A stretch of DNA of 64,000 bases from NCBI GenBank assembly GCA_034429215.1, contig DAOUGI010000094.1, positions 7,524 through 71,523 of the forward strand. Reading direction: 5' to 3'. Numbering within the stretch: the first letter of the stretch is position 1; every line of letters starts with the position of its first letter. Both the position numbers and the translations under genes were made by a program. Source of the stretch: JAFGOG01 sp034429215 (lineage in GTDB: Bacteria; Chloroflexota; Anaerolineae; JAAYZQ01). The notes beneath the pieces were generated by a model. The model was not told the DNA's origin. It did not search any database and was given only the letters and a program-made list of their open reading frames with translations. Positions 17,180 through 27,788 of the stretch are shown piece by piece.

Positions 17180-18199
17180 ATGGACACCCGGGAATTCGGA
17201 GACAGAGCTGAGGCCCTGCTGGCAGCCCACCAGCTCGATGAGCTGGAAGTAGCGATCGACGAGGCGATTCGAGACCAGGCCCCTGAGTCCACCACCCCCA
17301 GTGACCCGGCGCGCATGTGGTTGGAATACTACCAGGCCCGGCTTCAATGGGCGCGGCAGAGGTGGCACGTCGCCGGGAGCAGCTTTCGCAAGTTATTGGA
17401 TCAAGATCTGCCGGTCGATCTACGCGCCCGGGTGTTGCGCTGGCTGGGTGAGTCACTTCACTATGGCGGCCAATGGCAAGAGCAGATCAGCCTGGAACAG
17501 GAAGCCTTGGTCTTGTCTACGGTCTTGGATGACGACAGTACCCGGCCGGCGATCTATAATCTGATGGGCTGGAACCACCTAAACCGGAGCCGGTACCAGG
17601 AGGCCCTGGGAGCTTTTGAGCATGCCCTATATCTGTGCCAGGGGACCGGGCAAAAAGAGCAGGAAGCATGGGCGCTCAACAACCTGGGCGTGACCTACCT
17701 GCGCATGGGGGACATGGCCAAATCGCTCGACGCCCACCAGGCCAGTCTAGTCATCCGGCGCGAGGCCGGCCTGCGGCTCCAGGAAGGGCGCAGCCTGTAC
17801 CATGTAGCCTCGGTGCTGGTAGCCCAGGGCCATTGGCGCCAGGCCGACAAGTTTCTGCGCGACAGCGAGGCCATCGCCCGCGAGACCGAGGATCAGATCG
17901 GCCTGTCCTACGTCATGTTCATGCGCGGCCAGTGGGAAAAAGGCCAAGGCCAGTTGGAGCGATCCCTCAACGCTTACCGGCAGTCGCTGGCATTGCGCGG
18001 CGCTATCGGCAGCCCATCCCTCATCGCCGAAGCCAATTGGGCGCTGTGCGACGCATATCGGATGCTGGGCGACTGGTCGAAAGCTGCTGAGCACGCCGAG
18101 CAGGCGGCCAAAGCCTGGCGTGAGGTGGCCAAGCCGTGGGCCGGCCTTACGATGAATGAAGCAAACTCATCCCAAGCACAATCCCGCCTGTCGGAATAG
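17180..18199 (+). CDS. TPR-repeat protein
   Basis: Start at the ATG at 17180 after GGGGAGGG, 11 bases beyond the mmdA stop; the longer open frame upstream is the out-of-frame shadow of mmdA. The 339-residue soluble protein contains a run of tetratricopeptide repeats (NLMGWNHLNRSRYQEALGAF, NNLGVTYLRMGDMAKSLDAH and later units at about 40-residue spacing, residues 115-320). TPR arrays are protein-binding scaffolds. No catalytic domain is seen. Its place inside the transcarboxylase operon suggests a role in assembly or regulation, which is only a guess. Confidence 0.82.
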   Translation: MDTREFGDRAEALLAAHQLDELEVAIDEAIRDQAPESTTPSDPARMWLEYYQARLQWARQRWHVAGSSFRKLLDQDLPVDLRARVLRWLGESLHYGGQWQEQISLEQEALVLSTVLDDDSTRPAIYNLMGWNHLNRSRYQEALGAFEHALYLCQGTGQKEQEAWALNNLGVTYLRMGDMAKSLDAHQASLVIRREAGLRLQEGRSLYHVASVLVAQGHWRQADKFLRDSEAIARETEDQIGLSYVMFMRGQWEKGQGQLERSLNAYRQSLALRGAIGSPSLIAEANWALCDAYRMLGDWSKAAEHAEQAAKAWREVAKPWAGLTMNEANSSQAQSRLSE

Positions 18200-18249
18200 G
18201 CGGCGAGGCGTCTGCGGGGGACAACAACCGGCTACAGGGAGAAAGACAA

Positions 18250-18570
18250 ATGCCTGAGCGGAAAGCGACCGTTGAAGAAGCAGCCACGCGGCTGACCCAG
18301 CCCTTCACCCACACCATCCTGGGTCAAGTGGATGATTATTGCGCTTACCTAAGCCGTTTCTTGGGCAGCTACAAGTTCCACCAACATGCCAAGGACGAGA
18401 TGTACTATGTCCTCCAGGGCGAGATCTTTATCGACTATTACGACGGCCCCAGCATCCCGTTGCGCACGGGAGAAAGCCTGGTATTGCGTGCGGGCGAGCG
18501 CCACCGCTCCCGCGCCGACAAGGAGGCGCTGGTCCTATTGTTCAAGGCCGCCCACCTGTTCGCTGAGTAA
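18250..18570 (+). CDS. Cupin-domain protein
   Basis: This 106-residue single-domain protein has the cupin motifs: FHQHAKDEMYYVLQGE (metal-binding His and Glu of motif 1) and a motif 2 ending in GERHRS. It resembles the mannose-6-phosphate-isomerase-like cupins used as small sugar or acyl binding enzymes. It lies between the TPR gene and the 5S subunit gene in the same orientation. Its substrate cannot be told from sequence. Confidence 0.82.
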   Translation: MPERKATVEEAATRLTQPFTHTILGQVDDYCAYLSRFLGSYKFHQHAKDEMYYVLQGEIFIDYYDGPSIPLRTGESLVLRAGERHRSRADKEALVLLFKAAHLFAE

Positions 18571-18613
18571 AAGCTCTCATCCTCACCAGGGACCTCTGTG
18601 AAAGAGTGATAGA

Positions 18614-20167
18614 ATGGAAAACAAACCTGTACGCATCTGTGACACGATCTTGCGAGACGCACATCAAAGCCTGCTGGCAACGCGGATGCGCACCGACGAC
18701 ATGATCGGGACGCCGGCCATGCCCATCGCCGAAAAGCTGGACCAGGTGGGCTACTGGTCTGTCGAAATGTGGGGCGGCGCCACTTTTGACTCGGCCATGC
18801 GCTTTCTCAACGAAGATCCGTGGGAACGGATCCGCCGGTTAAAGGCTAAAATGCCCCGCACCCCCTTCCAGATGCTGCTGCGCGGCCAGAACGTTGTCGG
18901 CTACAAGCATTACCCCGACGATGTGCTGGAACGCTTTATCGTCAAGGCGCACGAAAATGGCATCGACGTTTTTCGCATCTTTGACGCCCTCAACGACGTG
19001 CGCAACATGCGCCGGGCCATGGAAGTGGTCAGGCGGGAGGGAGCCCACGTCCAAGCTGCCATCTCGTATACCATCAGCCCGGTACACAGCGTGGACGCCT
19101 TTGTCCAGATGGCCCATGTCTTGGAAGATATAGGGACAGACACCATCTGCATCAAAGACATGGCCGGCCTGCTGTCGCCTTACGTCGCCTACGAGCTGGT
19201 CAGCCGTCTAAAAGCCGAGTGCCGGGCCCCCATCCAACTTCACACCCATTACACCAGCGGCATGGCCATGGCCACCTTGCTCAAAGCTATCGAGGCCGGC
19301 GTAGACATCGTCGACACGGCCATCTCGTCGCTGGCCCTGGTCACTTCACAGCCGCCGACCGAGACGCTGGTCCGCATCCTGCAAGATTCGACCCGTGACA
19401 CCGGGCTGGACCTCAACCTCCTGGCCGAGATCAGCAACTACTTTGCCAACGTCCGCACCAAGTACGCCACATTTGAGAGCGGTATGGTTGGAGTAGATGT
19501 CAACGTCCTGCAGTTCCAGATCCCGGGGGGCATGCTCTCCAACCTGGTGTCTCAACTGCGCGAGCAGGGAGCCGAAGACCGCTACGCCGAGGTGCTGGCT
19601 GAAGTGCCACGCGTCCGGCAAGAGCTTGGCTACCCGCCGCTGGTTACTCCCAGCAGCCAGATCGTCGGCACCCAGGCCACGCTCAATGTGGTGCTGGGCG
19701 AGCGCTACAAGGTTATCCCGGCCGAGGTCAAGAACTATGTCCGAGGCTACTACGGGCGGCCGCCGGCGCCGGTCGATCCGGACATACAGAAAAAGGTGAT
19801 CGGCGACGAGCAGCCGATCGACTGCCGTCCCGCCGACCTCCTGTCGCCCGGCATGGAACAGGCGCGGCAAGAGATCGGCGAGCTGGCCCACAACGAAGAA
19901 GAGGTGCTCAGCTACGCCCTGTTTCCCCAGGTCGCCCGGCCCTTCCTGGAGCGGCGGGCCAAGGGTGGCGCAGCCAAGGAGGCCTTGATCGCCGCCGTCG
20001 CTGCCAAGCTGGTCGCCCAGGCCCAGCAGAGCGCAGAGACAGCCACGCGCGAGCGCACAGCCGCGGCAGAAAAGCAGGGCGTGGTCCCGTCGCCGTGGAA
20101 GACGGCCTGGCGGCCGCAGGGCGGCCGATGGGGCGGGCTGCTCGACGGGGCAGGAGGGTCGCGATGA
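18614..20167 (+). CDS. Methylmalonyl-CoA carboxyltransferase 5S-like / oxaloacetate decarboxylase alpha subunit
   Basis: The 517-residue protein is a biotin-dependent pyruvate/oxaloacetate carboxyltransferase: CDTILRDAHQSLLATRM at the N-terminus (Asp15), IKDMAGLL with the carbamylated Lys181, and LHTHYTSGM with metal ligands His210 and His212. It transfers a carboxyl group between oxaloacetate and biotin. Unlike many decarboxylase alpha subunits it has no C-terminal biotin domain; that is supplied by the next gene, which it overlaps by ATGA. With the 12S and biotin carrier genes it would form the propionibacterial-type transcarboxylase. No membrane beta/gamma pump subunits are nearby. Confidence 0.9.
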   Translation: MENKPVRICDTILRDAHQSLLATRMRTDDMIGTPAMPIAEKLDQVGYWSVEMWGGATFDSAMRFLNEDPWERIRRLKAKMPRTPFQMLLRGQNVVGYKHYPDDVLERFIVKAHENGIDVFRIFDALNDVRNMRRAMEVVRREGAHVQAAISYTISPVHSVDAFVQMAHVLEDIGTDTICIKDMAGLLSPYVAYELVSRLKAECRAPIQLHTHYTSGMAMATLLKAIEAGVDIVDTAISSLALVTSQPPTETLVRILQDSTRDTGLDLNLLAEISNYFANVRTKYATFESGMVGVDVNVLQFQIPGGMLSNLVSQLREQGAEDRYAEVLAEVPRVRQELGYPPLVTPSSQIVGTQATLNVVLGERYKVIPAEVKNYVRGYYGRPPAPVDPDIQKKVIGDEQPIDCRPADLLSPGMEQARQEIGELAHNEEEVLSYALFPQVARPFLERRAKGGAAKEALIAAVAAKLVAQAQQSAETATRERTAAAEKQGVVPSPWKTAWRPQGGRWGGLLDGAGGSR

Positions 20168-20646
20168 ACCGCGAGTTCACACTGACGCTGGACGGAGTGG
20201 CATACAAGGTCGTCGCCGACGGCAACACCATCCTCGTCAACGGCCAGCCGTTCGTCGTCGGCCTGGACGGGGAAAAGGTCCTGGTAGATGGCGCCCCATA
20301 CGACGTCAAGGTGGAGAGTGGGCGGGCAATGGTCGGGGGCATCACCTACAGCCTGGGAGTGGAAGGGTTGACAGAAACCCCTGCAAAGGGAGAGACCGGC
20401 CGCAAAGCGTCCCGGGGCGCCTCAGTCGCAAGTGAGGGAGCCGTGACGGCCATCATGCCCGGCAAGATCATCCGGATACTGATAAAAAAAGGGGACACCG
20501 TCGCGGCGGGGGATGTCGTTTGTATCCTGGAAGCGATGAAAATGGAAAACGAGCTCAAAGCGCCGCGAGCGGGTGTAATCAAGACGCTCCACGTCCAGCC
20601 GGGTCAGGATGTCGAGCGGGGGGCGGTGTTGGCCGAAATAGAGTGA
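20164..20646 (+). CDS. Biotin carboxyl carrier protein (1.3S subunit)
   Basis: The 160-residue protein ends in a biotinyl domain with the site EAMKMEN (Lys126), flanked by VTAIMPGKI and a GAGVLAEIE-like C-terminus. The first 75 residues are an unusual beta-rich region with short repeated units (DGVAYKVVADG, NGQPFVVGLDG, DGAPYDVKVES). The carrier shuttles CO2 between the 12S and 5S subunits. Its ATG overlaps the stop of the 5S gene, so translation is coupled. Confidence 0.92.
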   Translation: MNREFTLTLDGVAYKVVADGNTILVNGQPFVVGLDGEKVLVDGAPYDVKVESGRAMVGGITYSLGVEGLTETPAKGETGRKASRGASVASEGAVTAIMPGKIIRILIKKGDTVAAGDVVCILEAMKMENELKAPRAGVIKTLHVQPGQDVERGAVLAEIE

Positions 20647-20715
20647 TCGATGACGGCCAAATGACCGAGCATCGATACAGGCCCGCAACAAAGACAAGTA
20701 GGGTTGGAGTTCAAG

Positions 20716-22380
<1,665 letters not shown>

Positions 22381-22397
22381 TAGGGAGTGTATACAAT

Positions 22398-22853
22398 ATG
22401 TCGTCTATACTAGAGGTTCTGTTTTCGTCTACGGCGCGGATCGAGGTCTTGAGCCTGTTTCTGCTAAATCCTGACCGGCATTTCTACCAACGGGAGATTG
22501 GGCGGGAGACCGGGCAACCGATCCGGGCTGTGCAGCGCGAGATGGATCGACTGGCCGGGGCCGGCCTGCTCGCCCGTGCCGAAGAGGGCAACCGGGTATT
22601 CTACTATCTGAACCCTCGTTTCCCATTGCTGGCCGAGCTAACGGCGCTGTTCCAAAAAGCCGCAGGGGCCGAGACCGGAACCAGGGCGGCAGAGGCCTCA
22701 CCCCGGCACATGGCCGCCAGCGGCATGCGGCGCATGCCAGAGCCGCCTTCGGTCACACAGCCATTTGCCTGGATGGAGACACCGGCTGCATCGCCCTTGC
22801 CGCCAGAGCTAAAACAGATCCAGTCAGATGGAGAATGGGATCAGGCCTATTAA
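22398..22853 (+). CDS. Winged-helix (ArsR-like) transcriptional regulator
   Basis: The 151-residue protein starts with MSSILEVLFSSTARIEVLSL followed by a winged helix-turn-helix (REIGRETGQPIRAVQREMDR and the wing EEGNRVFYYLN). The remaining 65 residues are proline-rich and look disordered. Placed between the mutase and epimerase genes, it is a plausible local regulator of the propionate module. Palindrome-like GTATAC sequences lie around its start, but no operator can be assigned with confidence. Confidence 0.82.
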   Translation: MSSILEVLFSSTARIEVLSLFLLNPDRHFYQREIGRETGQPIRAVQREMDRLAGAGLLARAEEGNRVFYYLNPRFPLLAELTALFQKAAGAETGTRAAEASPRHMAASGMRRMPEPPSVTQPFAWMETPAASPLPPELKQIQSDGEWDQAY

Positions 22854-22922
22854 GCCGCTTGCCCAGCCGCGCAGAGCGGTTGTTGGCCCACGGCAGTGGC
22901 GCAATTTCAGGGGGTAACAAAA

Positions 22923-23327
22923 GTGAGACTCGACCATATTGGCATCGCCGTGCATGATATCCAGGAGGCGCTCAAGGTCTACCAGGAGGCCTTGGGGCTG
23001 CAGCTAGAAGAAATCGTCGAGGTGCAGGATCAGAAGGTGGAAGTGGCCTTTTTGCCGGTAGGCGACACGAACATCGAGCTGGTGCGGCCCACGGCCGACG
23101 ACACCGGTGTGGCCAAATTCCTGGCAAGCCGGGGAGAGGGTATCCACCACATCTGCCTGGAAGTGAACGACATCGAGGCGGCGCTGGAGCGCCTCAAGGC
23201 CAACGGTGTGCCCTTGATCGACAGGGCTCCGCGACAAGGGGCTCATGGGCGGGTGGCCTTTGTGCACCCCAAGAGGATGCACGGCGTGCTGCTGGAGCTG
23301 GTGGAGCACGAGAACCACGGGGAATGA
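22923..23327 (+). CDS. mce: Methylmalonyl-CoA epimerase
   Basis: Start chosen at a GTG (22923) after AGGGGGT, giving 134 residues, the usual length; another GTG nine codons upstream lacks a ribosome site. Two vicinal-oxygen-chelate halves carry the metal ligands: LDHIGIAV (His5), a VEVAFLPVGDTNIELV strand, GIHHICLEV and the final LLELVEHE. The enzyme interconverts S- and R-methylmalonyl-CoA, linking the transcarboxylase to the mutase. Its stop overlaps an ATG (ATGA), but the next gene more likely starts 21 bases later. Confidence 0.94.
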   Translation: MRLDHIGIAVHDIQEALKVYQEALGLQLEEIVEVQDQKVEVAFLPVGDTNIELVRPTADDTGVAKFLASRGEGIHHICLEVNDIEAALERLKANGVPLIDRAPRQGAHGRVAFVHPKRMHGVLLELVEHENHGE

Positions 23328-23344
23328 TCGGCTTGGAGGCAACC

Positions 23345-25030
23345 ATGTTTGACCAAGACAAGCTGAAGCTATTGCGGGAGCAAAAGGAGCGCTGGGAAGA
23401 AACCACGCTCACCGAGACGCTGGCCGAGCGCCCGGAACGGATCCCTCCGGACAGGTTCGTAACGACTTCGAGCGCTCCGGTGAACCGGCTGTACACACCG
23501 TTGGACGTGGCCGACCTGGACTATGGGCGCGACTTGGGATTCCCGGGCGAGTATCCTTTCACCCGCGGCGTCCACCCCACCATGCACCGCGGCCGGCTGT
23601 GGACGATGCGCATGTTCGCCGGGTTTGGCATGGCCGAAGAGACCAACGCCCGCTACAAATATCTGCTGGAGCATGGCGAGACCGGTCTGTCGGTAGCGTT
23701 CGACATGCCCACACTGTACGGGTACGACTCGGACGCCCCCGAGGCGTTGGGCGAGTTTGGCAAGTGCGGCGTGGCCGTGTCGTCGCTGGCCGACATGGAG
23801 GTGCTGTTCGACGGGATCCCGGTAGACCAGATCACCACGTCGATGACGATCAACAGTCCGGCGGCGATCGTGTGGGCCATGTACATCGCCATGGCCGAAA
23901 AGCGGGGCATCCCGATGGAGGTACTGGGCGGCACCATACAGAACGACATTCTGAAGGAGTACATCGCCCAGAAAGAGTTTATCTTTCCCCCCAATCCGTC
24001 GATGCGCCTCGTAGTCGATACCTTTGAGTTTGGCAGCCGGTACCTGCCCCGCTGGAATACGATCAGCATCAGTGGCTACCACATCCGCGAGGCGGGGGCG
24101 ACTGCGGTCCAGGAGCTGGCCTTTACCCTGGCCGACGGCCTGGAATATGTGCGTTGGGGGTTGGCCCGCGGGCTGGAGATCGACGCCTTTGCCCCACGGC
24201 TGTCCTACTTTTTCAACTCGCACAACGACTTTTTCGAAGAGATTTGCAAGTTCCGGGCGGCACGGCGCATCTGGGCGCGAGAGATGCGCGACACCTTTGG
24301 CGCCAAGAGCCCGCGAAGCTGGCTGCTGCGCTTCCACACCCAGACGGCCGGCTGCAGCCTGACGGCACAGCAGCCGGAGAACAACATCGTGCGCACCGCC
24401 TGGCAGGCGTTGGCTGCGGTGCTGGGCGGCACCCAATCGCTCCACACCAACAGCATGGACGAGGCGCTGGCCCTGCCCAGCGAATACGCCGTCAAGGTCG
24501 CGCTGCGCACTCAGCAGCTCATCGCCCACGAAAGCGGCGTGACCAACACGGTGGACCCATTAGCCGGCGCCTATTTCGTCGAGGCGCTGACCAACCGCAT
24601 GGAGCAGGAAACGTACGATTACTTTCAAAAGATCGAGGCGATGGGCGGCGTCATCCCGGCCCTTGAGAAGGGATTCATGCAGCGCGAGATCGCCGAGTCG
24701 GCGTATCGCTACCAGATCGAGATCGACGCCAAGCAGCGGACGGTCGTCGGGGTCAACGACTATGTAGAAGAGGGACCGGTCCGCATTCCATTGCTGGAGA
24801 TGGACCCACAGGGCTATACCCGCCAGGTTGCACGGCTGGAGCGGATCCGCCGTGAGCGGGACAACGAGCAAGTGGGCGCGACGCTGGAGGCGCTGCGCCA
24901 GGCCGCGCGCGGCACGGAGAACACAATGCCCTACATCCTCAATTGCGTGCGCGCCTATGCTACGCTGGGCGAGATCATGGGCGTGTTCCGGCAGGTCTTC
25001 GGGGAGTATCGCGAGCCGACGATTATCTGA
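23345..25030 (+). CDS. Acyl-CoA mutase large subunit with isobutyryl-CoA-mutase-type active site
   Basis: This 561-residue paralogue of the methylmalonyl-CoA mutase chain starts at an ATG six bases after GGAGG. At the two substrate-determining positions it has Phe91 (RMFAGF) and Gln209 (IAQKEFIFPP), the Phe/Gln pair known from isobutyryl-CoA mutase (IcmA) instead of Tyr/Arg. It should therefore act on acyl-CoAs lacking a free carboxylate, such as isobutyryl-CoA/n-butyryl-CoA. Other related mutases share the Gln, so the exact substrate is open. No B12 domain is fused. It must share the small subunit encoded just downstream. Confidence 0.85.
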   Translation: MFDQDKLKLLREQKERWEETTLTETLAERPERIPPDRFVTTSSAPVNRLYTPLDVADLDYGRDLGFPGEYPFTRGVHPTMHRGRLWTMRMFAGFGMAEETNARYKYLLEHGETGLSVAFDMPTLYGYDSDAPEALGEFGKCGVAVSSLADMEVLFDGIPVDQITTSMTINSPAAIVWAMYIAMAEKRGIPMEVLGGTIQNDILKEYIAQKEFIFPPNPSMRLVVDTFEFGSRYLPRWNTISISGYHIREAGATAVQELAFTLADGLEYVRWGLARGLEIDAFAPRLSYFFNSHNDFFEEICKFRAARRIWAREMRDTFGAKSPRSWLLRFHTQTAGCSLTAQQPENNIVRTAWQALAAVLGGTQSLHTNSMDEALALPSEYAVKVALRTQQLIAHESGVTNTVDPLAGAYFVEALTNRMEQETYDYFQKIEAMGGVIPALEKGFMQREIAESAYRYQIEIDAKQRTVVGVNDYVEEGPVRIPLLEMDPQGYTRQVARLERIRRERDNEQVGATLEALRQAARGTENTMPYILNCVRAYATLGEIMGVFRQVFGEYREPTII

Positions 25031-25079
25031 CGCGCAACGCGTCACCGCATTGCGACATCGAGCGAGTGGAGGGAACTGG

Positions 25080-25475
25080 ATGCCAGATAAAAAGATCCGT
25101 GTGTTGATCGCCAAGCCCGGCCTGGACGGCCACGACCGGGGGGCAAAGGTGATCGCCCGGGCGCTGCGCGACGCCGGCATGGAAGTCATCTACACCGGCA
25201 TCCGCCAGACGCCGGAAATGATCGCCGAAGCGGCACTGCAGGAAGACGTGGACGTGGTGGGGCTGTCGATCCTGTCGGGGGCGCACATGACCCTCTTTCC
25301 ACGGATCGTGGGCCTGCTGAAGGAAAACGGCCTGGACGACGTGATGGTCGTGGCCGGTGGGATCATCCCCGACGAAGACGTGCCGGTCCTGAACGAGATG
25401 GGTGTCGCGGGCGTGTTTGGCCCCGGCACGCCGACCGACGAGATCGTCGGCTTTATCCGCAAGAAGGTGTTGTGA
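25080..25475 (+). CDS. Cobalamin-binding small subunit of acyl-CoA mutase
   Basis: The 131-residue protein is a stand-alone B12-binding domain with the base-off signature DGHDRG (Asp16, His18, Gly21), then VVGLSILSGAH and VVAGGIIP, all typical of mutase cobalamin domains. The ATG at 25080 follows GGAGGG. Being the only B12 subunit here, it likely serves both large subunits. The GTGA overlap with meaB couples it to the chaperone. Confidence 0.95.
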   Translation: MPDKKIRVLIAKPGLDGHDRGAKVIARALRDAGMEVIYTGIRQTPEMIAEAALQEDVDVVGLSILSGAHMTLFPRIVGLLKENGLDDVMVVAGGIIPDEDVPVLNEMGVAGVFGPGTPTDEIVGFIRKKVL

Positions 25476-26494
25476 CAAGCGAGCTGGTAGCCGGCATCCT
25501 AGCCGGCCAGCGTCGGGCCATCGCCCGGGCCATCACCCTGGTCGAGAACGACGGCAGTGAGGCCCAAGCGATCCTGACCGCGATCCACTCTCACACCGGC
25601 CGGGCGCACATCGTCGGCGTCACCGGGCCGCCCGGCAGCGGCAAGAGCACACTGGTCAACGATCTGGCGCTGAGCTTCCGGCAGGGCAGCGCCGGCCGCC
25701 CGCCGCGGACGGTGGGCATCATCGCCATAGATCCGACCAGCCCCTTCTCCGGTGGGGCGATCCTGGGCGATCGCATCCGGATGAGGGACCTTGCCGGCGA
25801 TCCCGGGATCTTTATCCGCAGTATGGCCAGCCGGGGGAGCCTGGGCGGGCTGGCCTGGGCCACAGCCGATACGGTTCGGGTGATGGACGCGGGGGGGTAC
25901 GACCTGATCTTTGTCGAGACGGTCGGCGCCGGCCAGGCCGAAGTGGACATTGCCAAGACCGCCCATACTACAGTCGTGGTCGAGGTGCCGGGGCTAGGAG
26001 ACGACATCCAGGCGATCAAGGCCGGCATCCTAGAGATCGCCGACGTCTTTGCGGTGAACAAGGCCGATCACGAGGGCGCCGATCGCGCCGTTCAGGTGCT
26101 GCAGATGATGCTAGACCTGAATTCATCCGGCCCGCAGGCCGTCATGCACCACGGCCGGTTAATAGAGGTGGCAGCGATAGCCGGCAAGGCCGACGGCACA
26201 CCGGCGTGGCGCCCGCCGATCCACAAAACGGTGGCGACACGTGGAGAGGGGATCGATGGGCTGGTCGAGGCCATTCTCGCCCACCGCGCCCACCTGGAGC
26301 AAAGCGGCAACCTGGTGTGGCGCGAGCGGGAGCGGGCTGCGTCCGATCTGGAAACGATCATCCAGCAGGAGGCGCTGCGCCGGGTGTTGGCCGGCACTGA
26401 CGGCACGCAGTTGGCAGCGCTCATCGACCAGATCGTGCGGCGAGAGCTGGATCCATACGCCGCTAGCCAGCTCTTGCTCAACCGCCCGAACTGA
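25472..26494 (+). CDS. meaB: MeaB/ArgK-type G3E GTPase, mutase chaperone
   Basis: The 340-residue protein has Walker A GPPGSGKST (residues 52-60), GIIAIDPTSPFSGGAILGDR, FVETVGAGQ (switch) and NKADHEG for guanine recognition. This is the MeaB family that loads and protects adenosylcobalamin in methylmalonyl-CoA mutase. Older annotations call it an arginine/ornithine transport ATPase, which is superseded. GTG start overlapping the B12-subunit stop. Confidence 0.95.
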   Translation: MTSELVAGILAGQRRAIARAITLVENDGSEAQAILTAIHSHTGRAHIVGVTGPPGSGKSTLVNDLALSFRQGSAGRPPRTVGIIAIDPTSPFSGGAILGDRIRMRDLAGDPGIFIRSMASRGSLGGLAWATADTVRVMDAGGYDLIFVETVGAGQAEVDIAKTAHTTVVVEVPGLGDDIQAIKAGILEIADVFAVNKADHEGADRAVQVLQMMLDLNSSGPQAVMHHGRLIEVAAIAGKADGTPAWRPPIHKTVATRGEGIDGLVEAILAHRAHLEQSGNLVWRERERAASDLETIIQQEALRRVLAGTDGTQLAALIDQIVRRELDPYAASQLLLNRPN

Positions 26495-26514
26495 ACTTAC
26501 AGGGGGTAACCGCC

Positions 26515-27123
26515 ATGCAAGACATAGTAGAAGGGGTCCACAGGTTTCACGATCGCCGCGAGCAGAATCTGGAGCTTTACCGCCGCCTGGCAGACGAGGG
26601 GCAGGCCCCAAAGGTGCTGTTTATCGGCTGCTCCGATTCGCGCGTGCCGCCCGAAGTGATCGTCGATGCCGGGCCGGGTGTCCTGTTCGTCACGCGCAAT
26701 ATAGCGAACGTCGTGCCGCCGTACGGCAGCGGCGAGACAGCGGTGGGAGCCGTCGTCGAATACGCCGTCCGCCACCTGCACATCCAGCAGATCGTCCTCT
26801 GCGGCCACACCGACTGTGGCGGGATCAAAGCTCTCGACGCCCAACCCAATTGGGATCGTGAGCCGCACATCGCCCGCTGGCTCGAGCACGCGCGGCCGGC
26901 CAAGACCAAAGTCCAGGCCAGCGGCCTGCCGGCAGCGGAATGCCATCTGGCGACAGTACGCGAGAACGTGCTGCTACAGATCGAGCACCTCCGCTCCTAC
27001 GACCCGGTGCGCGAGGCTGAACGGGCGGGGATCCTGACGTTGGTGGGCTGGGTCTACCACCTGGACACGGGCATGGTCGAGGCATACGACCCGCAGGCCG
27101 GCGGCTGGGCAGCCGTGATCTAG
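26515..27123 (+). CDS. Beta-class carbonic anhydrase
   Basis: The 202-residue protein has the beta-carbonic-anhydrase zinc site: Cys39 and Asp41-Arg43 in GCSDSRVPPE, and His98/Cys101 in CGHTDCGG. It interconverts CO2 and bicarbonate. It follows the mutase genes by 20 bases with AGGGGGT upstream. Bicarbonate supply for biotin-dependent carboxylations would be a sensible link, although a transcarboxylase itself needs none. Its TAG stop shares the CTAG tetranucleotide with the stop of the convergent kinase gene. Confidence 0.95.
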   Translation: MQDIVEGVHRFHDRREQNLELYRRLADEGQAPKVLFIGCSDSRVPPEVIVDAGPGVLFVTRNIANVVPPYGSGETAVGAVVEYAVRHLHIQQIVLCGHTDCGGIKALDAQPNWDREPHIARWLEHARPAKTKVQASGLPAAECHLATVRENVLLQIEHLRSYDPVREAERAGILTLVGWVYHLDTGMVEAYDPQAGGWAAVI

Positions 27124-27776
27124 GCCATCCCAGAGTTAGCGGGAAAAACCAGCTCCTCTTTTCCGGCCAGTTTGTCCTGGATGCGCTGGACCACAATGTC
27201 CAGGTGCTTGGGCTTGTGCACAAAGTCCAGGTCGTCGCTGCGGAGGGCAAGCACCGGGCATAGGTCAAAGTTCTGGAGCCATTCCTCGTAGAACGTTTCG
27301 AGCAGCGTCAAATAGTCGGCCGTGATGCCCGTTTCGATGGCCCGGCCACGGCGTCCGATCCGCCTCATCAGCACAGGGACGGGCGCCTGAAGGTAGAGCA
27401 GCAGGTCGGGTCGGGGCAGCCCAACCACCACCTGGTCAAAGACGCGGCGGTAGGACTCATAGTCGCGTTCGCTCAAATCACCCCTGTGGTGCAGCGCGCG
27501 GGCAAAGATGTACGCATCTTCATAAATGCTGCGATCGGCGATGGCCGACTCGGGGCAGTTGGTCAGGGCCAGGTGCTGTTGGGCGCGATGGCCCAAAAAG
27601 AAGACCTGCAGGTGAAAAGACCACTGTCGCATGTTGGTGTAGAAATCGGCCAGGTAAGGGTTATCGGCCACCGACTCAAAGCTGGTGCGCCAGCCCAGGC
27701 GGGCGCCCAGCCGTTCGGTCAGCGATGTCTTACCGGTGCCGATGTTGCCGGCGACGAGAACCAGGTGTTTCACCAT
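27120..27776 (-). CDS. Deoxynucleoside kinase (dAdo/dGuo kinase family)
   Basis: The 218-residue protein has the P-loop GNIGTGKTS (residues 10-18), a DRSIYED motif (ERS-type substrate-binding segment with the catalytic Asp/Arg) and the arginine-rich lid RRIGRRGRAIE. This is the deoxyadenosine/deoxyguanosine kinase family that salvages deoxynucleosides using ATP. It follows gyrB by 12 bases on the same strand, so it belongs to the gyrB transcript. Specificity for purine or pyrimidine substrates cannot be told. Confidence 0.92.
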   Translation of the reverse strand: MVKHLVLVAGNIGTGKTSLTERLGARLGWRTSFESVADNPYLADFYTNMRQWSFHLQVFFLGHRAQQHLALTNCPESAIADRSIYEDAYIFARALHHRGDLSERDYESYRRVFDQVVVGLPRPDLLLYLQAPVPVLMRRIGRRGRAIETGITADYLTLLETFYEEWLQNFDLCPVLALRSDDLDFVHKPKHLDIVVQRIQDKLAGKEELVFPANSGMA

Positions 27777-27788
27777 TTTGCACCCACC

